Source: Vibrio sp. UBA2441 (lineage in GTDB: Bacteria > Pseudomonadota > Gammaproteobacteria > Enterobacterales > Vibrionaceae). Taken from it: 64,000 nucleotides of DNA. Both the position numbers and the translations under genes were made by a program. The first letter of the stretch is position 1. Every line of letters starts with the position of its first letter. The DNA lies in the NCBI GenBank assembly GCA_002342685.1, contig DDQN01000021.1, forward strand, positions 1-64,000, written 5' to 3'. The notes under the pieces were generated by a model. It had not been told where the DNA came from and did no database searches. It saw only the letters and a list, made by a program, of their open reading frames with translations. Positions 25,052-34,633 of this stretch are shown here, one piece after another.

Positions 25052-26731
25052 TTAAAACTCACTGTCTACTTGAAATATCATCCGTTCTTTACTGTAAGGA
25101 TGATTGAGCTCTAACCGTTCGGCATGCAAGTGCAAACGGTCGGCTTTCTCGCCATATAAAGTGTCTCCCACCATCGGCATATTTAAACCTAAATGATGCG
25201 CACTGTGGACGCGAAGTTGATGGGTGCGACCAGTTTTAGGGTACATATACACTTTGCTACGGCCATTTTTCACTTCAATCAATTTCCAGTGGGTTTCGGC
25301 ATGTTTGCCATGTTCGTCACACACAAGTTGGCGTGGGCGGTCATCAGGGTCCCCACGCATTGGCAATGAAATATCCCCTTCGCATTGGGTGAGTTCGCCT
25401 TGCAAAGAAGCGATATAGCGCTTTTGAACGCCGCGTGTGATGAACTGTTTTTGTAGGCTTTTATTTGCACGTTTAGTCAGAGCAAACACCAGTAAACCAG
25501 ATGTCGCCATATCTAAGCGATGAATCACAAATGGACCTTCAACATCTGGGAACAAGGTTTGAAGACGTGTGTAGGCGGAATCTTTAACGGTTTTTCCTGG
25601 TACCGATAATAAGGCAGATGGCTTATTGATAACTACCATCGCTTCATCTTGGAACACAATTTCCAGTTCTTTGTCTGCTGCCCAGTTTTTCTCCAGAGGA
25701 TTGGGTTCAACATTTACACCTTGTAGCATGTGTCCCAAAATAGGCTGACATTTGTTATTACACGATGGGTAAAATTTCTTATGTTGGCGAATTTCTGATT
25801 TAGGTGGCGTTCCCCACCAGAACTCTGCCAAAGCAAGAGGCTTAAAGTTGTGTTTATAAGCAAACTGTAACAGCTTTGGCGCAGCACATTCCCCAGCTCC
25901 AGCGGGTGGGATAGGGCTGCTCGTTGGGGAAAAAATATCGACCAAATCGCGTGTCTGGCCTCGATTATTGAGAAAACGATACTGTTTATGCAACTTATGT
26001 TGTAGGGCGTGTGACAGAGCTTTATGTTGTGCATTAAGTTCTGCTAAATGCATTTGAAGGTTTGCCAAGCATTGTTCGTTGATGGCTAACTTCTCATCCC
26101 ACACGCGTTTTATGTGTCTAAGCATGTTCTTCTCTGCCACGCTCTGTTTACTCAACTCATCTAACTTAGTTTTGAGTTGCTCTGGAGTTAGTGTGCTTTC
26201 ACTCTTTTTTCGTTGTTGCTTACGGGTTGCGCGATTTTCAATCATTACCTGGCGATATGCCTGCTCTTCTTGGTGGTAAGCTGCGCGGTCTGCTTGTATT
26301 TGTGCGTTGAGTTCTGCGAGCTCTGGATTTTCGGCAAACGCTTTGTAAGTAGCATAGGCTGAATTGATCGCGTCGCTTTCACTACGAAAAAAACCTTCTT
26401 CCGTTAGCATATCGAAAACAGGCGGAACAAAGCCGGGTAACAGATTTTCTCCAGCAATTTTGCCGGAAAATGCACTCAAGAAGCCGATTTCTCCTTGCTG
26501 ATTTTGCACCAGAAGCACTCCGAACATTTTACCATGTCCACTTACTTCATTATCTACACCAAAAGCGTGATCGATATCTGTTTGGGCTATTAGGTGCTGC
26601 TGCAGTTGCTCGGCAGCCACTACGCATAAAGGGTGTGGTGTATAGAAAAAAGGGAACGTAAATTGCTCTGGCAATTCATAGCCTTCGATAGCAGTGTTGA
26701 ATCGAGTAAAGCAGTGCTGGGGCGAGTGCAT
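25052..26731 (-). CDS. RluA-family pseudouridine synthase with long N-terminal extension
   Basis: 559 residues. The C-terminal third is an RluA-type RNA pseudouridine synthase: INKPSALLSVPG, the catalytic block HRLDMATSGLLVFA with its aspartate, KRYIASLQG, TGRTHQLRVHSAHHLG and GDTLYG. The first 350 residues are family-specific, with a charged helical, probably coiled-coil stretch (about 130-250) and SCNNKCQPILGHML, a possible cysteine site. Such long forms are usual in vibrios. The RNA target is not known from sequence. It is convergent with the small membrane protein gene. Confidence 0.85.
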   Translation of the reverse strand: MHSPQHCFTRFNTAIEGYELPEQFTFPFFYTPHPLCVVAAEQLQQHLIAQTDIDHAFGVDNEVSGHGKMFGVLLVQNQQGEIGFLSAFSGKIAGENLLPGFVPPVFDMLTEEGFFRSESDAINSAYATYKAFAENPELAELNAQIQADRAAYHQEEQAYRQVMIENRATRKQQRKKSESTLTPEQLKTKLDELSKQSVAEKNMLRHIKRVWDEKLAINEQCLANLQMHLAELNAQHKALSHALQHKLHKQYRFLNNRGQTRDLVDIFSPTSSPIPPAGAGECAAPKLLQFAYKHNFKPLALAEFWWGTPPKSEIRQHKKFYPSCNNKCQPILGHMLQGVNVEPNPLEKNWAADKELEIVFQDEAMVVINKPSALLSVPGKTVKDSAYTRLQTLFPDVEGPFVIHRLDMATSGLLVFALTKRANKSLQKQFITRGVQKRYIASLQGELTQCEGDISLPMRGDPDDRPRQLVCDEHGKHAETHWKLIEVKNGRSKVYMYPKTGRTHQLRVHSAHHLGLNMPMVGDTLYGEKADRLHLHAERLELNHPYSKERMIFQVDSEF

Positions 26732-26863
26732 ATAAAAGGCCGCATGATAGGAGAATTTTGAGCACGGATTGTACCTGTTTTTTGAGAGATTGCCATGAGG
26801 GAGTGTGTTTGCTGGCTTCTTTGCATTCCCGTACTACAACTCGAGATGGTTTAACTGTTGTTA

Positions 26864-26896
26864 TATACCCAAGCACCTTAAGGTCACTTGGGTATA
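26864..26896. repeat. Intergenic dyad, terminator-like, of a kind common in vibrios
   Basis: TATACCCAAG (26864-26873) and CTTGGGTATA (26887-26896) form a 10-bp perfect stem; the centre ACCTTAAGGT is itself palindromic. It lies just past the ygeV stop and probably ends that transcript. The motif resembles a dispersed Vibrio intergenic dyad as I recall it. Confidence 0.65.
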
Positions 26897-26917
26897 GTGT
26901 TACTACTCTTGGTAGAG

Positions 26918-28675
26918 CTAGTGACTGCCGACATTTAGGCCGTATTTTTTGATTTTTCGATACAAGGTCGCAATACCAATGCCTAGTTCATCAGCGACCA
27001 GTTGCCGATTGCCCAGCCTGCTGAGAGTCTCCTCTATTTTGATTTTTTCCATATCTTCCAGGCTTAAATTGCTTTCATCTGATTCAGTAACATACTTAAT
27101 AGGCTTGATGGTAACTTGCTCAAAGTAGGGTGGTAGCAGGTCAACATCAATCGCATCACCTTCAGGAACAACGTTCACCAGATACTCAATCAGGTTACTT
27201 AATTCTCGTACGTTCCCCGGCCAGTGATAGGCACTAAGCCGCGCCATCGCTTCATCTTCAATACCCGGATAAGCAACGCCAATTTTACGGGTATGTATAT
27301 CGAGGAAATATTGCACCAGTAACTCTATATCACCTTCACGCTCTTTCAACGGCGGGAGATGAATCGGAATCACATTAAGTCGGTAGTAGAGGTCTTCCCG
27401 GAAATTGTTCGATGCTATCATTTCAGCGAAGTTACGGTTGGTAGCTGAGACAATTCTAATATCAACGGATATTGCTGTATTAGAACCAATCGGCATTACT
27501 TCCCGTTCTTCGAGAACACGCAGTAACTTAGCCTGAAGGGTCATCGACATGTCACCTATTTCATCCAAAAATAGTGTGCCATTATTCGCTGCCTGAATAA
27601 GGCCAATTTTCCCCTTACTGGAAGCGCCTGTGAATGCGCCTTTTACATATCCAAAAAGCTCACTTTCGAGCAGCTGATCTGGAATAGCTGCGCAATTGAT
27701 CGCAACAAATGGTTTATCTCCTCGTGCGCTTAAATTATGCACTGCATGAGCGATAACCTCTTTGCCCGTTCCGCTTTCCCCATTAATAAGTACACTTGAT
27801 GGACTGCTGGCAATACGGGATATAAGTGTTTTGAGCCGCTGCATTTTTTTACATTCGCCAATAACACTGGAGAATTGTGGTTGAGGCTCATTGACAGTGT
27901 TGGAATTACTCGGCTGGTAAAAGGCCATTAAAAATAATTGGTGGCTACCTGCGTTGTGAAATTGGCCTACAACAAGTTCCTGACGTTCACCAAGAGATAT
28001 TATATGCTGCTGATGTCCTTTTAATTCATTGTTGTGTACAGAGAGGGGTTGAATATTAACTTCGAGGTTCGATAGTGCTTCTCTTTCAATATTTATATTT
28101 TTTAGAGCGGTCTGATTGCCATATTTAACTCGGCGGTTTCCATCCAGTACTAATACGCCTTGGTCCATGTTTTCAATAAGACTAGTTAACACTCCATCTA
28201 GTCCACCTTCATGTTGTTTATTTTTTGTGATGACTTTCGCAACAACTATTTGGGATATATGCTGAATATAGTCGGAAAATAACTGGACGTTTTCTTTTAT
28301 TCTCTCTTGGGATTCTTCCGTGAATGCCACCAGACTGATTACACCAATACACCGGTCTTCGGCCATAATTGGTATACCCAAAAAAGCGGTTTCGCGACAG
28401 GTATCCTTGGTTAGGCACCCTTCACATATAGGGTCTGTGCGAGATTTTACTACGACTTTTTCTTTATGTGTTTCAAGTATATATCTGAATATTCGTGAGC
28501 TGGAGTTTATCTTCTTACCTAAAAACTTACTATAAGGCCCGGTACCCGCGATACGAACTAAATCTGCGTCAACTACTTCAGCATCTAACTGAAGTACAGC
28601 TGAAAGCATTTGTGTGAAACGCAATATAGTTGGTTGCAATTGCATCAGTTCGGATTGCTGGATTTTTTTTAGCAT
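26918..28675 (-). CDS. ygeV: Sigma-54-dependent activator of the purine cluster
   Basis: 585 residues. N-terminal GAF/PAS-type sensor region (1 to about 230) with a cysteine pair in CEGCLTKDTC; central AAA+ domain with Walker A GESGTGKE, sigma-54 contact loop ELFGYVKGAFTGAS and Walker B GTLFLDEIGD; C-terminal Fis-type helix-turn-helix (NRQLVADELGIGIATLYRKI). Size and context match E. coli YgeV (also called XdhR), encoded divergently to ygeW as here. It should activate the sigma-54 promoters at 28997, 40174 and 48539, probably in response to a purine or a breakdown product. Confidence 0.87.
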   Translation of the reverse strand: MLKKIQQSELMQLQPTILRFTQMLSAVLQLDAEVVDADLVRIAGTGPYSKFLGKKINSSSRIFRYILETHKEKVVVKSRTDPICEGCLTKDTCRETAFLGIPIMAEDRCIGVISLVAFTEESQERIKENVQLFSDYIQHISQIVVAKVITKNKQHEGGLDGVLTSLIENMDQGVLVLDGNRRVKYGNQTALKNINIEREALSNLEVNIQPLSVHNNELKGHQQHIISLGERQELVVGQFHNAGSHQLFLMAFYQPSNSNTVNEPQPQFSSVIGECKKMQRLKTLISRIASSPSSVLINGESGTGKEVIAHAVHNLSARGDKPFVAINCAAIPDQLLESELFGYVKGAFTGASSKGKIGLIQAANNGTLFLDEIGDMSMTLQAKLLRVLEEREVMPIGSNTAISVDIRIVSATNRNFAEMIASNNFREDLYYRLNVIPIHLPPLKEREGDIELLVQYFLDIHTRKIGVAYPGIEDEAMARLSAYHWPGNVRELSNLIEYLVNVVPEGDAIDVDLLPPYFEQVTIKPIKYVTESDESNLSLEDMEKIKIEETLSRLGNRQLVADELGIGIATLYRKIKKYGLNVGSH

Positions 28676-29110
28676 ATATATACTTCAATTTAATTTTTCT
28701 GAGTCTGACAAGGTAATAAGAATTTAATTATACGTGCGTGATGAAAGTCAGAGTTCTCTATTGTTTTTATTATGAAGGCGCGAAATTGTAGGCAATGTCA
28801 CACCACGGTATCAATATGATAAAGTGTTATATAGATACCTATCATTTTGGTTGCTATCACTGATAGTTAATGATTATCAATGATTGTACCCCCTCTACTA
28901 TCTGGATTTATTTTTAAATCGCTATCTAACGCTCAGCCCTTATATGTCGGGATTCTATAGATATCCTAATACTGTTTTTCTTCTTTTTATTGTAGTTGGC
29001 ATAAATATTGGAATATGAACATCAGTTATCTCTTCACCCTACAGACATTTCAAGTCGAAAATGCCAGTCACAAATGATTTAACAATTTAAAAAATATTGG
29101 GAAGAATAAA
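28676..29110. promoter_or_regulatory. Divergent ygeV-ygeW control region with candidate YgeV sites
   Basis: Between ygeV and ygeW lie TATCA-ATA-TGATA (28809-28821), TATCA-C-TGATA (28855-28865) and a near copy TATCA-A-TGATT (28875-28885). The first matches the TATYA-N3-TGATA form found upstream of ygfK and ygfM. It sits about 182 bases upstream of the sigma-54 promoter, a normal distance for an enhancer-binding activator. Confidence 0.6.
28997..29011 (+). promoter_or_regulatory. Sigma-54 promoter of ygeW
   Basis: TGGCAT-AAATA-TTGG fits TGGCAC-N5-TTGC at 8 of 10 fixed positions, with correct GG-to-G spacing, 100 bases before the ygeW start. The -12 C is G, so it is weaker than the two others in this cluster. 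Confidence 0.6.
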
Positions 29111-30298
29111 ATGAAAAGCATCAATGAACTTATCAAGGAAATCAATGAACTAAAATCTGAACTTCATGACAAGGATTTCTTGTTAACCTGGGAACAGACT
29201 CCTGAAGAACTAGAACGTGTATTAAAAACGGCTCAGGTTATAAAAGCAATGAGACAGGAAAACATTGCAACTAACGTATTCAAAAACGGCCTGGGAATCT
29301 CCCTTTTCCGAGACAATTCAACCCGTACTCGATTCTCTTACGCGTCAGCTATCAACATGCTAGGCCTTTCTCAACAAGATCTTGACGAAGGTAAATCTCA
29401 AATCGCTCACGGTGAAACCGTGCGTGAGACAGCTAATATGATTTCATTCTGTGCTGACGCAATTGGTATCCGTGATGATATGTATCTTGGTGCCGGTAAT
29501 GCTTATATGCGTGAAGTGGGTGAGGCTCTGGATGATGGTGTGAAAGAAGGCGTTCTTCCTCATCGCCCTGCACTGGTTAACCTTCAGTGTGATATTGACC
29601 ACCCTACACAGTCAATGGCAGACCTTGCATGGCTGGAAGAGCACTTTGGAGCACTGGACCAGCTAAAAGGCAAGAAAATTGCGATGACCTGGGCATACTC
29701 TCCAAGCTACGGTAAGCCGCTATCAGTACCTCAGGGCATTATCGGATTAATGACTCGTTTCGGTATGGATGTCACTCTTGCCCACCCAGAAGGTTACGAC
29801 CTGATTCCGGAAGTCGTTGAAGAAGCACGCAAAAATGCAGTTGAGTCTGGCGGTAGCTTTACACAAGTGGCGTCAATGGAAGAAGCATTTGAAGATGCAG
29901 ATATCGTATATCCGAAGTCCTGGGCGCCATATCAGGTGATGGGGCGTCGTACAGAGCTGCTCCGTGCAAATGACCATGAAGGGTTGAAAGCACTTGAACA
30001 AGAGTGTCTGGCTCAGAATGCGAAGCACAAAGACTGGCACTGCACAGAAGAAATGATGAAGAAAACCAAATCTGGTGAAGCATTATACATGCACTGCCTG
30101 CCAGCGGATATTACAGGTGTTTCTTGTGAAGAAGGTGAAGTGGAAGAGTCTGTATTTGAGAAATACCGCATTGCTACATACAAAGAAGCCAGCTGGAAGC
30201 CTTACATCATCGCAGCAATGATCCTGAACCGTAAGTATCTGGAGCCAGGAGATATTCTGCAGCAACTACTTGATGAATCAGAAAAGCGCGTTAAGTAA
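29111..30298 (+). CDS. ygeW: Carbamoyltransferase YgeW (knotted ATCase/OTCase family)
   Basis: 395 residues, the length of E. coli YgeW. The carbamoyl-phosphate site is present as DNSTRTRFSY (Ser70-Thr-Arg-Thr-Arg74), with HPTQSMADL and the late HCLPADITGVSC motif. The true second substrate is uncertain in the family; a role in nitrogen-rich purine breakdown products, with carbamoyl phosphate passed to the carbamate kinase YqeA, is inferred from context. Preceded by GGGAAG. First gene of ygeWXY-hydA-yqeA. Confidence 0.9.
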   Translation: MKSINELIKEINELKSELHDKDFLLTWEQTPEELERVLKTAQVIKAMRQENIATNVFKNGLGISLFRDNSTRTRFSYASAINMLGLSQQDLDEGKSQIAHGETVRETANMISFCADAIGIRDDMYLGAGNAYMREVGEALDDGVKEGVLPHRPALVNLQCDIDHPTQSMADLAWLEEHFGALDQLKGKKIAMTWAYSPSYGKPLSVPQGIIGLMTRFGMDVTLAHPEGYDLIPEVVEEARKNAVESGGSFTQVASMEEAFEDADIVYPKSWAPYQVMGRRTELLRANDHEGLKALEQECLAQNAKHKDWHCTEEMMKKTKSGEALYMHCLPADITGVSCEEGEVEESVFEKYRIATYKEASWKPYIIAAMILNRKYLEPGDILQQLLDESEKRVK

Positions 30299-30335
30299 TC
30301 ACTGGCCATAACAACTCAGTTTGGCTGTATCTTTC

Positions 30336-30358
30336 GCGGGGAGATGAGCGCTCCCCGC
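30336..30358 (+). terminator. Intercistronic hairpin between ygeW and ygeX
   Basis: GCGGGGAG, loop ATGAGCG, CTCCCCGC: 8-bp perfect GC-rich stem without a U-tract. Probably an mRNA-stability element. Confidence 0.55.
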
Positions 30359-30390
30359 ATTCAAAATTAATTATTCGATGAGGTCTGGTT

Positions 30391-31593
30391 GTGTCTACAT
30401 TCTCTTTAAAGATGGAGATAGCCGATAACCGTCATTTTAACGGTCAGCAGTCTCCTCTATTCACTATCGAAGAAGCTGAAAAAGCCCGCGCTTTCCATGA
30501 AAAAGTGGAAGGCTATCAACCAACGCCATTGCATTCTCTGGATTGTCTGGCGAAAAAAATTGGTATTGGAAAAGTTCTGATTAAAGACGAAGCACATCGT
30601 TTCGATCTAAGTGCATTTAAGATGCTGGGTGGCGCTTACGCTATTGCCCGTCTGCTTTGTGACGAGTTTAAGCTGGAGATCAATGTATTTGATTTCGATA
30701 AGCTCAAAAACGATATTCCGGAAAAAATGACCTTTGCCACCGCAACAGATGGTAATCATGGACGCGGTGTCGCATGGGCAGCAAATAAGCTTGGACAGAA
30801 CGCTGTTATCTATATGCCTAAGGGGGCGGCAGATGAGCGTGTTCATAATATACGTGCGCTTGGCGCTGAATGTATCGTTACTGATATGAACTATGACGAT
30901 ACCGTGCGTTTAGCGATAAAAACGGCGGAAGAGAACAACTGGAAGATTGTTCAGGATACCGCCTGGGAAGGCTATCAGGAAATTCCGACCTGGATTATGC
31001 AGGGTTATACAACCATGGCGGCGGAAGCAGTTGACCAGATGAAAGAACAGAAGGTTGAGCGTCCAACGCATGTATTCCTGCAAGCAGGTGTTGGTGCGAT
31101 GGCCGGTGGCGTGCTGGGTTATCTCTGTGATCAGTACGGGGCAGATAAGCTGCACTCTGTGATTGTAGAGCCTGAACTGGCTGATTGTATCTATCGATCT
31201 GGAATCAGTGAAAAAGGTGAAATGACAAACGTTGATGGTGATCTGGCGACCATCATGGTCGGCCTGGCTTGTGGTGAACCTAACCCTATCGGTTGGCCTG
31301 TACTACGAGATTGTTCTACTCAGTTTGTCTCTTGTCAGGACAGCGTTGCGGCATTGGGTATGCGCGTACTTGGTAATCCGCTGGGCGACGACCCGAGAGT
31401 GATATCCGGTGAATCTGGAGCCGTTGGTGCCGGTATGTTAGCTGCGATTTACTACCATCCTGAGCGTGAAAAGTTGATGGAAAAACTGGGTCTCAACAAG
31501 GAATCTGTTGTGTTGCTGATCAATACCGAGGGAGATACGGATCCTGTCCACTACAGAGAAGTAGTCTGGCAAGGGAAGTATCCAACCATCTGA
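30391..31593 (+). CDS. ygeX: Diaminopropionate ammonia-lyase
   Basis: 400-residue PLP enzyme that turns 2,3-diaminopropionate into pyruvate and two ammonia. The PLP lysine is Lys77 in SAFKMLGGAYA; ATDGNHGRGVAW, the glycine-rich GVGAMAGG and INTEGDTDPVHY follow the family. Length matches E. coli YgeX (398). GTG start with a GAGG upstream. It is placed, as in E. coli, between ygeW and ygeY. Confidence 0.9.
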   Translation: MSTFSLKMEIADNRHFNGQQSPLFTIEEAEKARAFHEKVEGYQPTPLHSLDCLAKKIGIGKVLIKDEAHRFDLSAFKMLGGAYAIARLLCDEFKLEINVFDFDKLKNDIPEKMTFATATDGNHGRGVAWAANKLGQNAVIYMPKGAADERVHNIRALGAECIVTDMNYDDTVRLAIKTAEENNWKIVQDTAWEGYQEIPTWIMQGYTTMAAEAVDQMKEQKVERPTHVFLQAGVGAMAGGVLGYLCDQYGADKLHSVIVEPELADCIYRSGISEKGEMTNVDGDLATIMVGLACGEPNPIGWPVLRDCSTQFVSCQDSVAALGMRVLGNPLGDDPRVISGESGAVGAGMLAAIYYHPEREKLMEKLGLNKESVVLLINTEGDTDPVHYREVVWQGKYPTI

Positions 31594-31708
31594 ATCAGCT
31601 AAATTATTTGGCGTGCTGTTGTTGTCATCAGAGCAGGATGCCTAAGTTTCTAATGCAATAATTAATTGCCGGACGCGATGACCACCGTTCGGTTCAAGGA
31701 GCACAATA

Positions 31709-32926
31709 ATGACAATGACTATCCCATTCAATAAGGTACTGGAAAAAGCACAAGATTATAAAGCAGATATGAGCCAGTTCCTTCGCGACATGATTGCAAT
31801 ACCAAGTGAAAGCTGTGATGAAGAAAAAGTGGTGTTGCGTATTAAAGAAGAGATGGAAAAAGTGGGTTTCGATAAGGTTGAGATTGACCCGATGGGTAAT
31901 GTTCTTGGCTGGATAGGACATGGTCCACATCTGATCGCTATGGATGCACACATTGATACTGTCGGTGTGGGTAACATGGATAACTGGGATTTCGACCCTT
32001 ATGAAGGTATGGAAGATGACGAAGTGATCGGTGGCCGTGGTGCTTCAGATCAGGAAGGCGGAATGGCTTCTATGGTCTACGCCGGCAAAATCATCAAAGA
32101 TCTGGGCCTTGAAGACGAGTATACCCTACTAGTAACGGGGACCGTTCAGGAAGAAGACTGTGATGGTCTATGTTGGCAGTACATCATTGAAGAGAGCAAT
32201 ATCCGCCCTGAGTTTGTTGTGTCGACTGAACCTACAGACTGTCAGATCTACCGTGGTCAGCGTGGTCGTATGGAAATTCGTGTCGATGTAGCTGGTGTGA
32301 GCTGTCACGGCTCTGCACCTGAGCGTGGCGACAATGCTATCTTCAAGATGGCTCCGGTCCTGACTCAACTGGAAGGTCTTTCTCATAATCTTAAAGATGA
32401 CCCATTCCTAGGAAAGGGAACATTAACTGTATCAGAAGTATTCTTTACTTCTCCAAGCCGTTGTGCGGTTGCTGATAGCTGTGCAGTATCGATTGACCGT
32501 CGTTTGACATGGGGTGAAACGTGGGAAGGTGCACTGGAAGAAATTCGTGCTCTACCAGCGGTTAAAGAAGCAAATGCTGTTGTTTCTATGTATGAATATA
32601 ACCGTCCTGCATACACAGGTCTTGTTTACCCTACGGAGTGTTACTTCCCAACATGGTTGATCGATGAAGATCACGTTGCAACTAAGACTCTGGAATCGTC
32701 CTACGAGCTACTATTCGATAAGAAACCAACGGTTGATAAGTGGACCTTCTCAACGAATGGCGTGTCTATCATGGGACGCTATGGCATTCCTGTGATTGGC
32801 TTTGGTCCGGGTAAAGAGCCAGAAGCTCATGCGCCAAATGAGAAGACCTGGAAAGATCATCTTGTAACCTGTGCTGCAATGTATGCAGTAATCCCACAGA
32901 TGTACCTTCAGGAACTTAAAAAATAA
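31709..32926 (+). CDS. ygeY: YgeY family M20 metallopeptidase/amidohydrolase
   Basis: 405 residues of the M20 peptidase superfamily: MDAHIDTVG and RGASDQEGG supply metal ligands, TGTVQEEDCDG the catalytic glutamate, and STEPTDCQIYRGQRG leads into the dimerisation domain. C-terminal HAPNEK is also a metal motif. E. coli YgeY has the same size. The substrate has not been settled; deacylation or hydrolysis of a ring-opened purine-derived amide is a guess from context. AGGAG is close to the ATG. Confidence 0.88.
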   Translation: MTMTIPFNKVLEKAQDYKADMSQFLRDMIAIPSESCDEEKVVLRIKEEMEKVGFDKVEIDPMGNVLGWIGHGPHLIAMDAHIDTVGVGNMDNWDFDPYEGMEDDEVIGGRGASDQEGGMASMVYAGKIIKDLGLEDEYTLLVTGTVQEEDCDGLCWQYIIEESNIRPEFVVSTEPTDCQIYRGQRGRMEIRVDVAGVSCHGSAPERGDNAIFKMAPVLTQLEGLSHNLKDDPFLGKGTLTVSEVFFTSPSRCAVADSCAVSIDRRLTWGETWEGALEEIRALPAVKEANAVVSMYEYNRPAYTGLVYPTECYFPTWLIDEDHVATKTLESSYELLFDKKPTVDKWTFSTNGVSIMGRYGIPVIGFGPGKEPEAHAPNEKTWKDHLVTCAAMYAVIPQMYLQELKK

Positions 32927-32932
32927 GAGCTG

Positions 32933-32950
32933 ATGCCAGATAGCTGGCAT
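32933..32950 (+). repeat. Small hairpin after ygeY
   Basis: ATGCCAG, loop ATAG, CTGGCAT, a 7-bp perfect stem just after the stop codon. Confidence 0.45.
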
Positions 32951-32961
32951 TTGCAGGCTTT

Positions 32962-33024
32962 TCCATCCCGGGGAATTCGGTATCTACTGTCTTGATACTG
33001 AACTCATATCCTACCCGGGATGGA
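32962..33024 (+). repeat. Long intercistronic stem-loop between ygeY and hydA
   Basis: TCCATCCCGGG (32962-32972) and CCCGGGATGGA (33014-33024) are perfect 11-bp arms around 41 bases that contain a further weak inverted pair (GGTATC, GATACTG). No U-tract. It may protect the upstream mRNA or be a REP-like element. Confidence 0.6.
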
Positions 33025-33123
33025 TATTTAGTTTTCTGGTGGTTGTCTTTCCGAAGTGCCAGACACCAGACTGACTCTTCGAAAGGATAATTAAGACTTC
33101 AATTCACTATTATAGGTGACGTT

Positions 33124-34581
33124 ATGATTGAAAAACGTTCTTTTTTCCAGAGGCAGGATGGAGTGACGGATGATATGTCACGCTCCATGCTTATCCGTTA
33201 TGGTACTGTGGTTGATCATCAGGATATAAAAAGAGCCGATGTTTTAATTGTTGACGGCAAGATTGCGGATATTGCTGAAGAGATATTGGATGCACCAGCA
33301 GATATAAAGGTGATTGATGCCCAAGGCATGTATGTAATGCCGGGTGGCATTGATGTTCATACCCATTTTAATATTGATGTTGGTATTGCCCGTAGTAGTG
33401 ATGACTTTTACACAGGGACGCGCGCGGCTGCCTGTGGTGGTACGACCATGGTGGTTGACCATATGGGATTCGGGCCAAGAGGTTGTAACCTGCATCATCA
33501 GTTGGCTGTCTACAAGGACTATGCGAGAGATACCGCCGCCATTGACTATAGTTTTCACGGTGTGATTCAGCATATTAACGATGAAATTCTGTCTGAAATG
33601 CAGTCTATGGTTGATGTTGAAGGTATTTCAAGTTTCAAACTCTACCTTACTTATGGCTACAAACTCGATGATGAGTCGGTTTTTCGTGCTTTGACGCAGT
33701 TAGGCAAAGTGAATGCACTGACAACAGTGCATCCGGAGAACGATGCAGCTATAGCCATAAGACGCAGCAAATTACTTAGCGAAGGCAAAACTGCGCCCAA
33801 ATATCATGCCGAAAGCCGACCTCTGGAATGTGAGGCTGAAGCCATTGCCAGAATGATTAATCTGGCTAAGCTCGCGGGAGATTCGCCACTTTATATCGTT
33901 CATTTGTCAAACGGGCTTGGGTTGGATTACGTTCGACTGGCCAGAAAGAATCAACAACCAGTCTGGGCAGAAACCTGTCCGCAATATCTTGTTCTGGATG
34001 ATAGCTATTACGAAAGAGAAGACGCTCTTAAGTTTATTCTCAGTCCGCCACTACGACCATTTGAGGAGCAGGATAAACTTTGGCAGGGTTTGGAGGATGG
34101 CAGTATTGATACTGTTGCTACCGATCACTGTTCTTTTACTTATTCAGAGCAAAAGCAGCGCGGAAAGGACGATTTCAGCGCATGTCCGAATGGAATGCCA
34201 GGGGTTGAGAATAGAATGCCGCTTCTGTTTTCGGAAGGTGTGATGAAAGGTCGAATCAGCCCAAGTCGTTTTGTAGAACTAACCAGTTATATGCCCGCGA
34301 AGTTGTTTGGGCTATATCCACAAAAAGGAAGTCTGGAGCAGGGGGCAGATGCTGATCTGGTTTTGTTTGACCCTGAGCAACAGGTCACGATTACTCATGA
34401 TTTATTACACGACAACATAGACTACACCCCATACGAATCCATGCAATGTCTTGGCTGGCCGATGATGACCATCAGCCGTGGGCAGGTTGTCGCGTGTAAT
34501 GGCGAATTTATGGGAAAAGCCGGGAACGGCCGCTTTGTTCGCCGTAACCCGTTTTCGTACCAAAAGCCGTCAGATGTCTGA
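33124..34581 (+). CDS. hydA: D-phenylhydantoinase-type amidohydrolase
   Basis: 485-residue cyclic-amide hydrolase of the dihydropyrimidinase group. VDVHTHFN-type motif is GGIDVHTHFNIDVG, the carbamylated lysine lies in SSFKLYLTYGYK, then TVHPEND, IVHLSNGLGLDY and VATDHCSF; CPNGMPGVENRMPLLFSEGV is diagnostic for HydA/SsnA-linked E. coli HydA. The E. coli protein starts at the equivalent of Met24, so the first 23 residues may be an extension, but AGGTG precedes ATG 33124. In this cluster it probably opens a purine- or pyrimidine-derived ring. Confidence 0.88.
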   Translation: MIEKRSFFQRQDGVTDDMSRSMLIRYGTVVDHQDIKRADVLIVDGKIADIAEEILDAPADIKVIDAQGMYVMPGGIDVHTHFNIDVGIARSSDDFYTGTRAAACGGTTMVVDHMGFGPRGCNLHHQLAVYKDYARDTAAIDYSFHGVIQHINDEILSEMQSMVDVEGISSFKLYLTYGYKLDDESVFRALTQLGKVNALTTVHPENDAAIAIRRSKLLSEGKTAPKYHAESRPLECEAEAIARMINLAKLAGDSPLYIVHLSNGLGLDYVRLARKNQQPVWAETCPQYLVLDDSYYEREDALKFILSPPLRPFEEQDKLWQGLEDGSIDTVATDHCSFTYSEQKQRGKDDFSACPNGMPGVENRMPLLFSEGVMKGRISPSRFVELTSYMPAKLFGLYPQKGSLEQGADADLVLFDPEQQVTITHDLLHDNIDYTPYESMQCLGWPMMTISRGQVVACNGEFMGKAGNGRFVRRNPFSYQKPSDV

Positions 34582-34633
34582 TAGCAAATGGAGTATCGAA
34601 AACGTGTCCTACTCGAATAATTAAGGAGATAGA

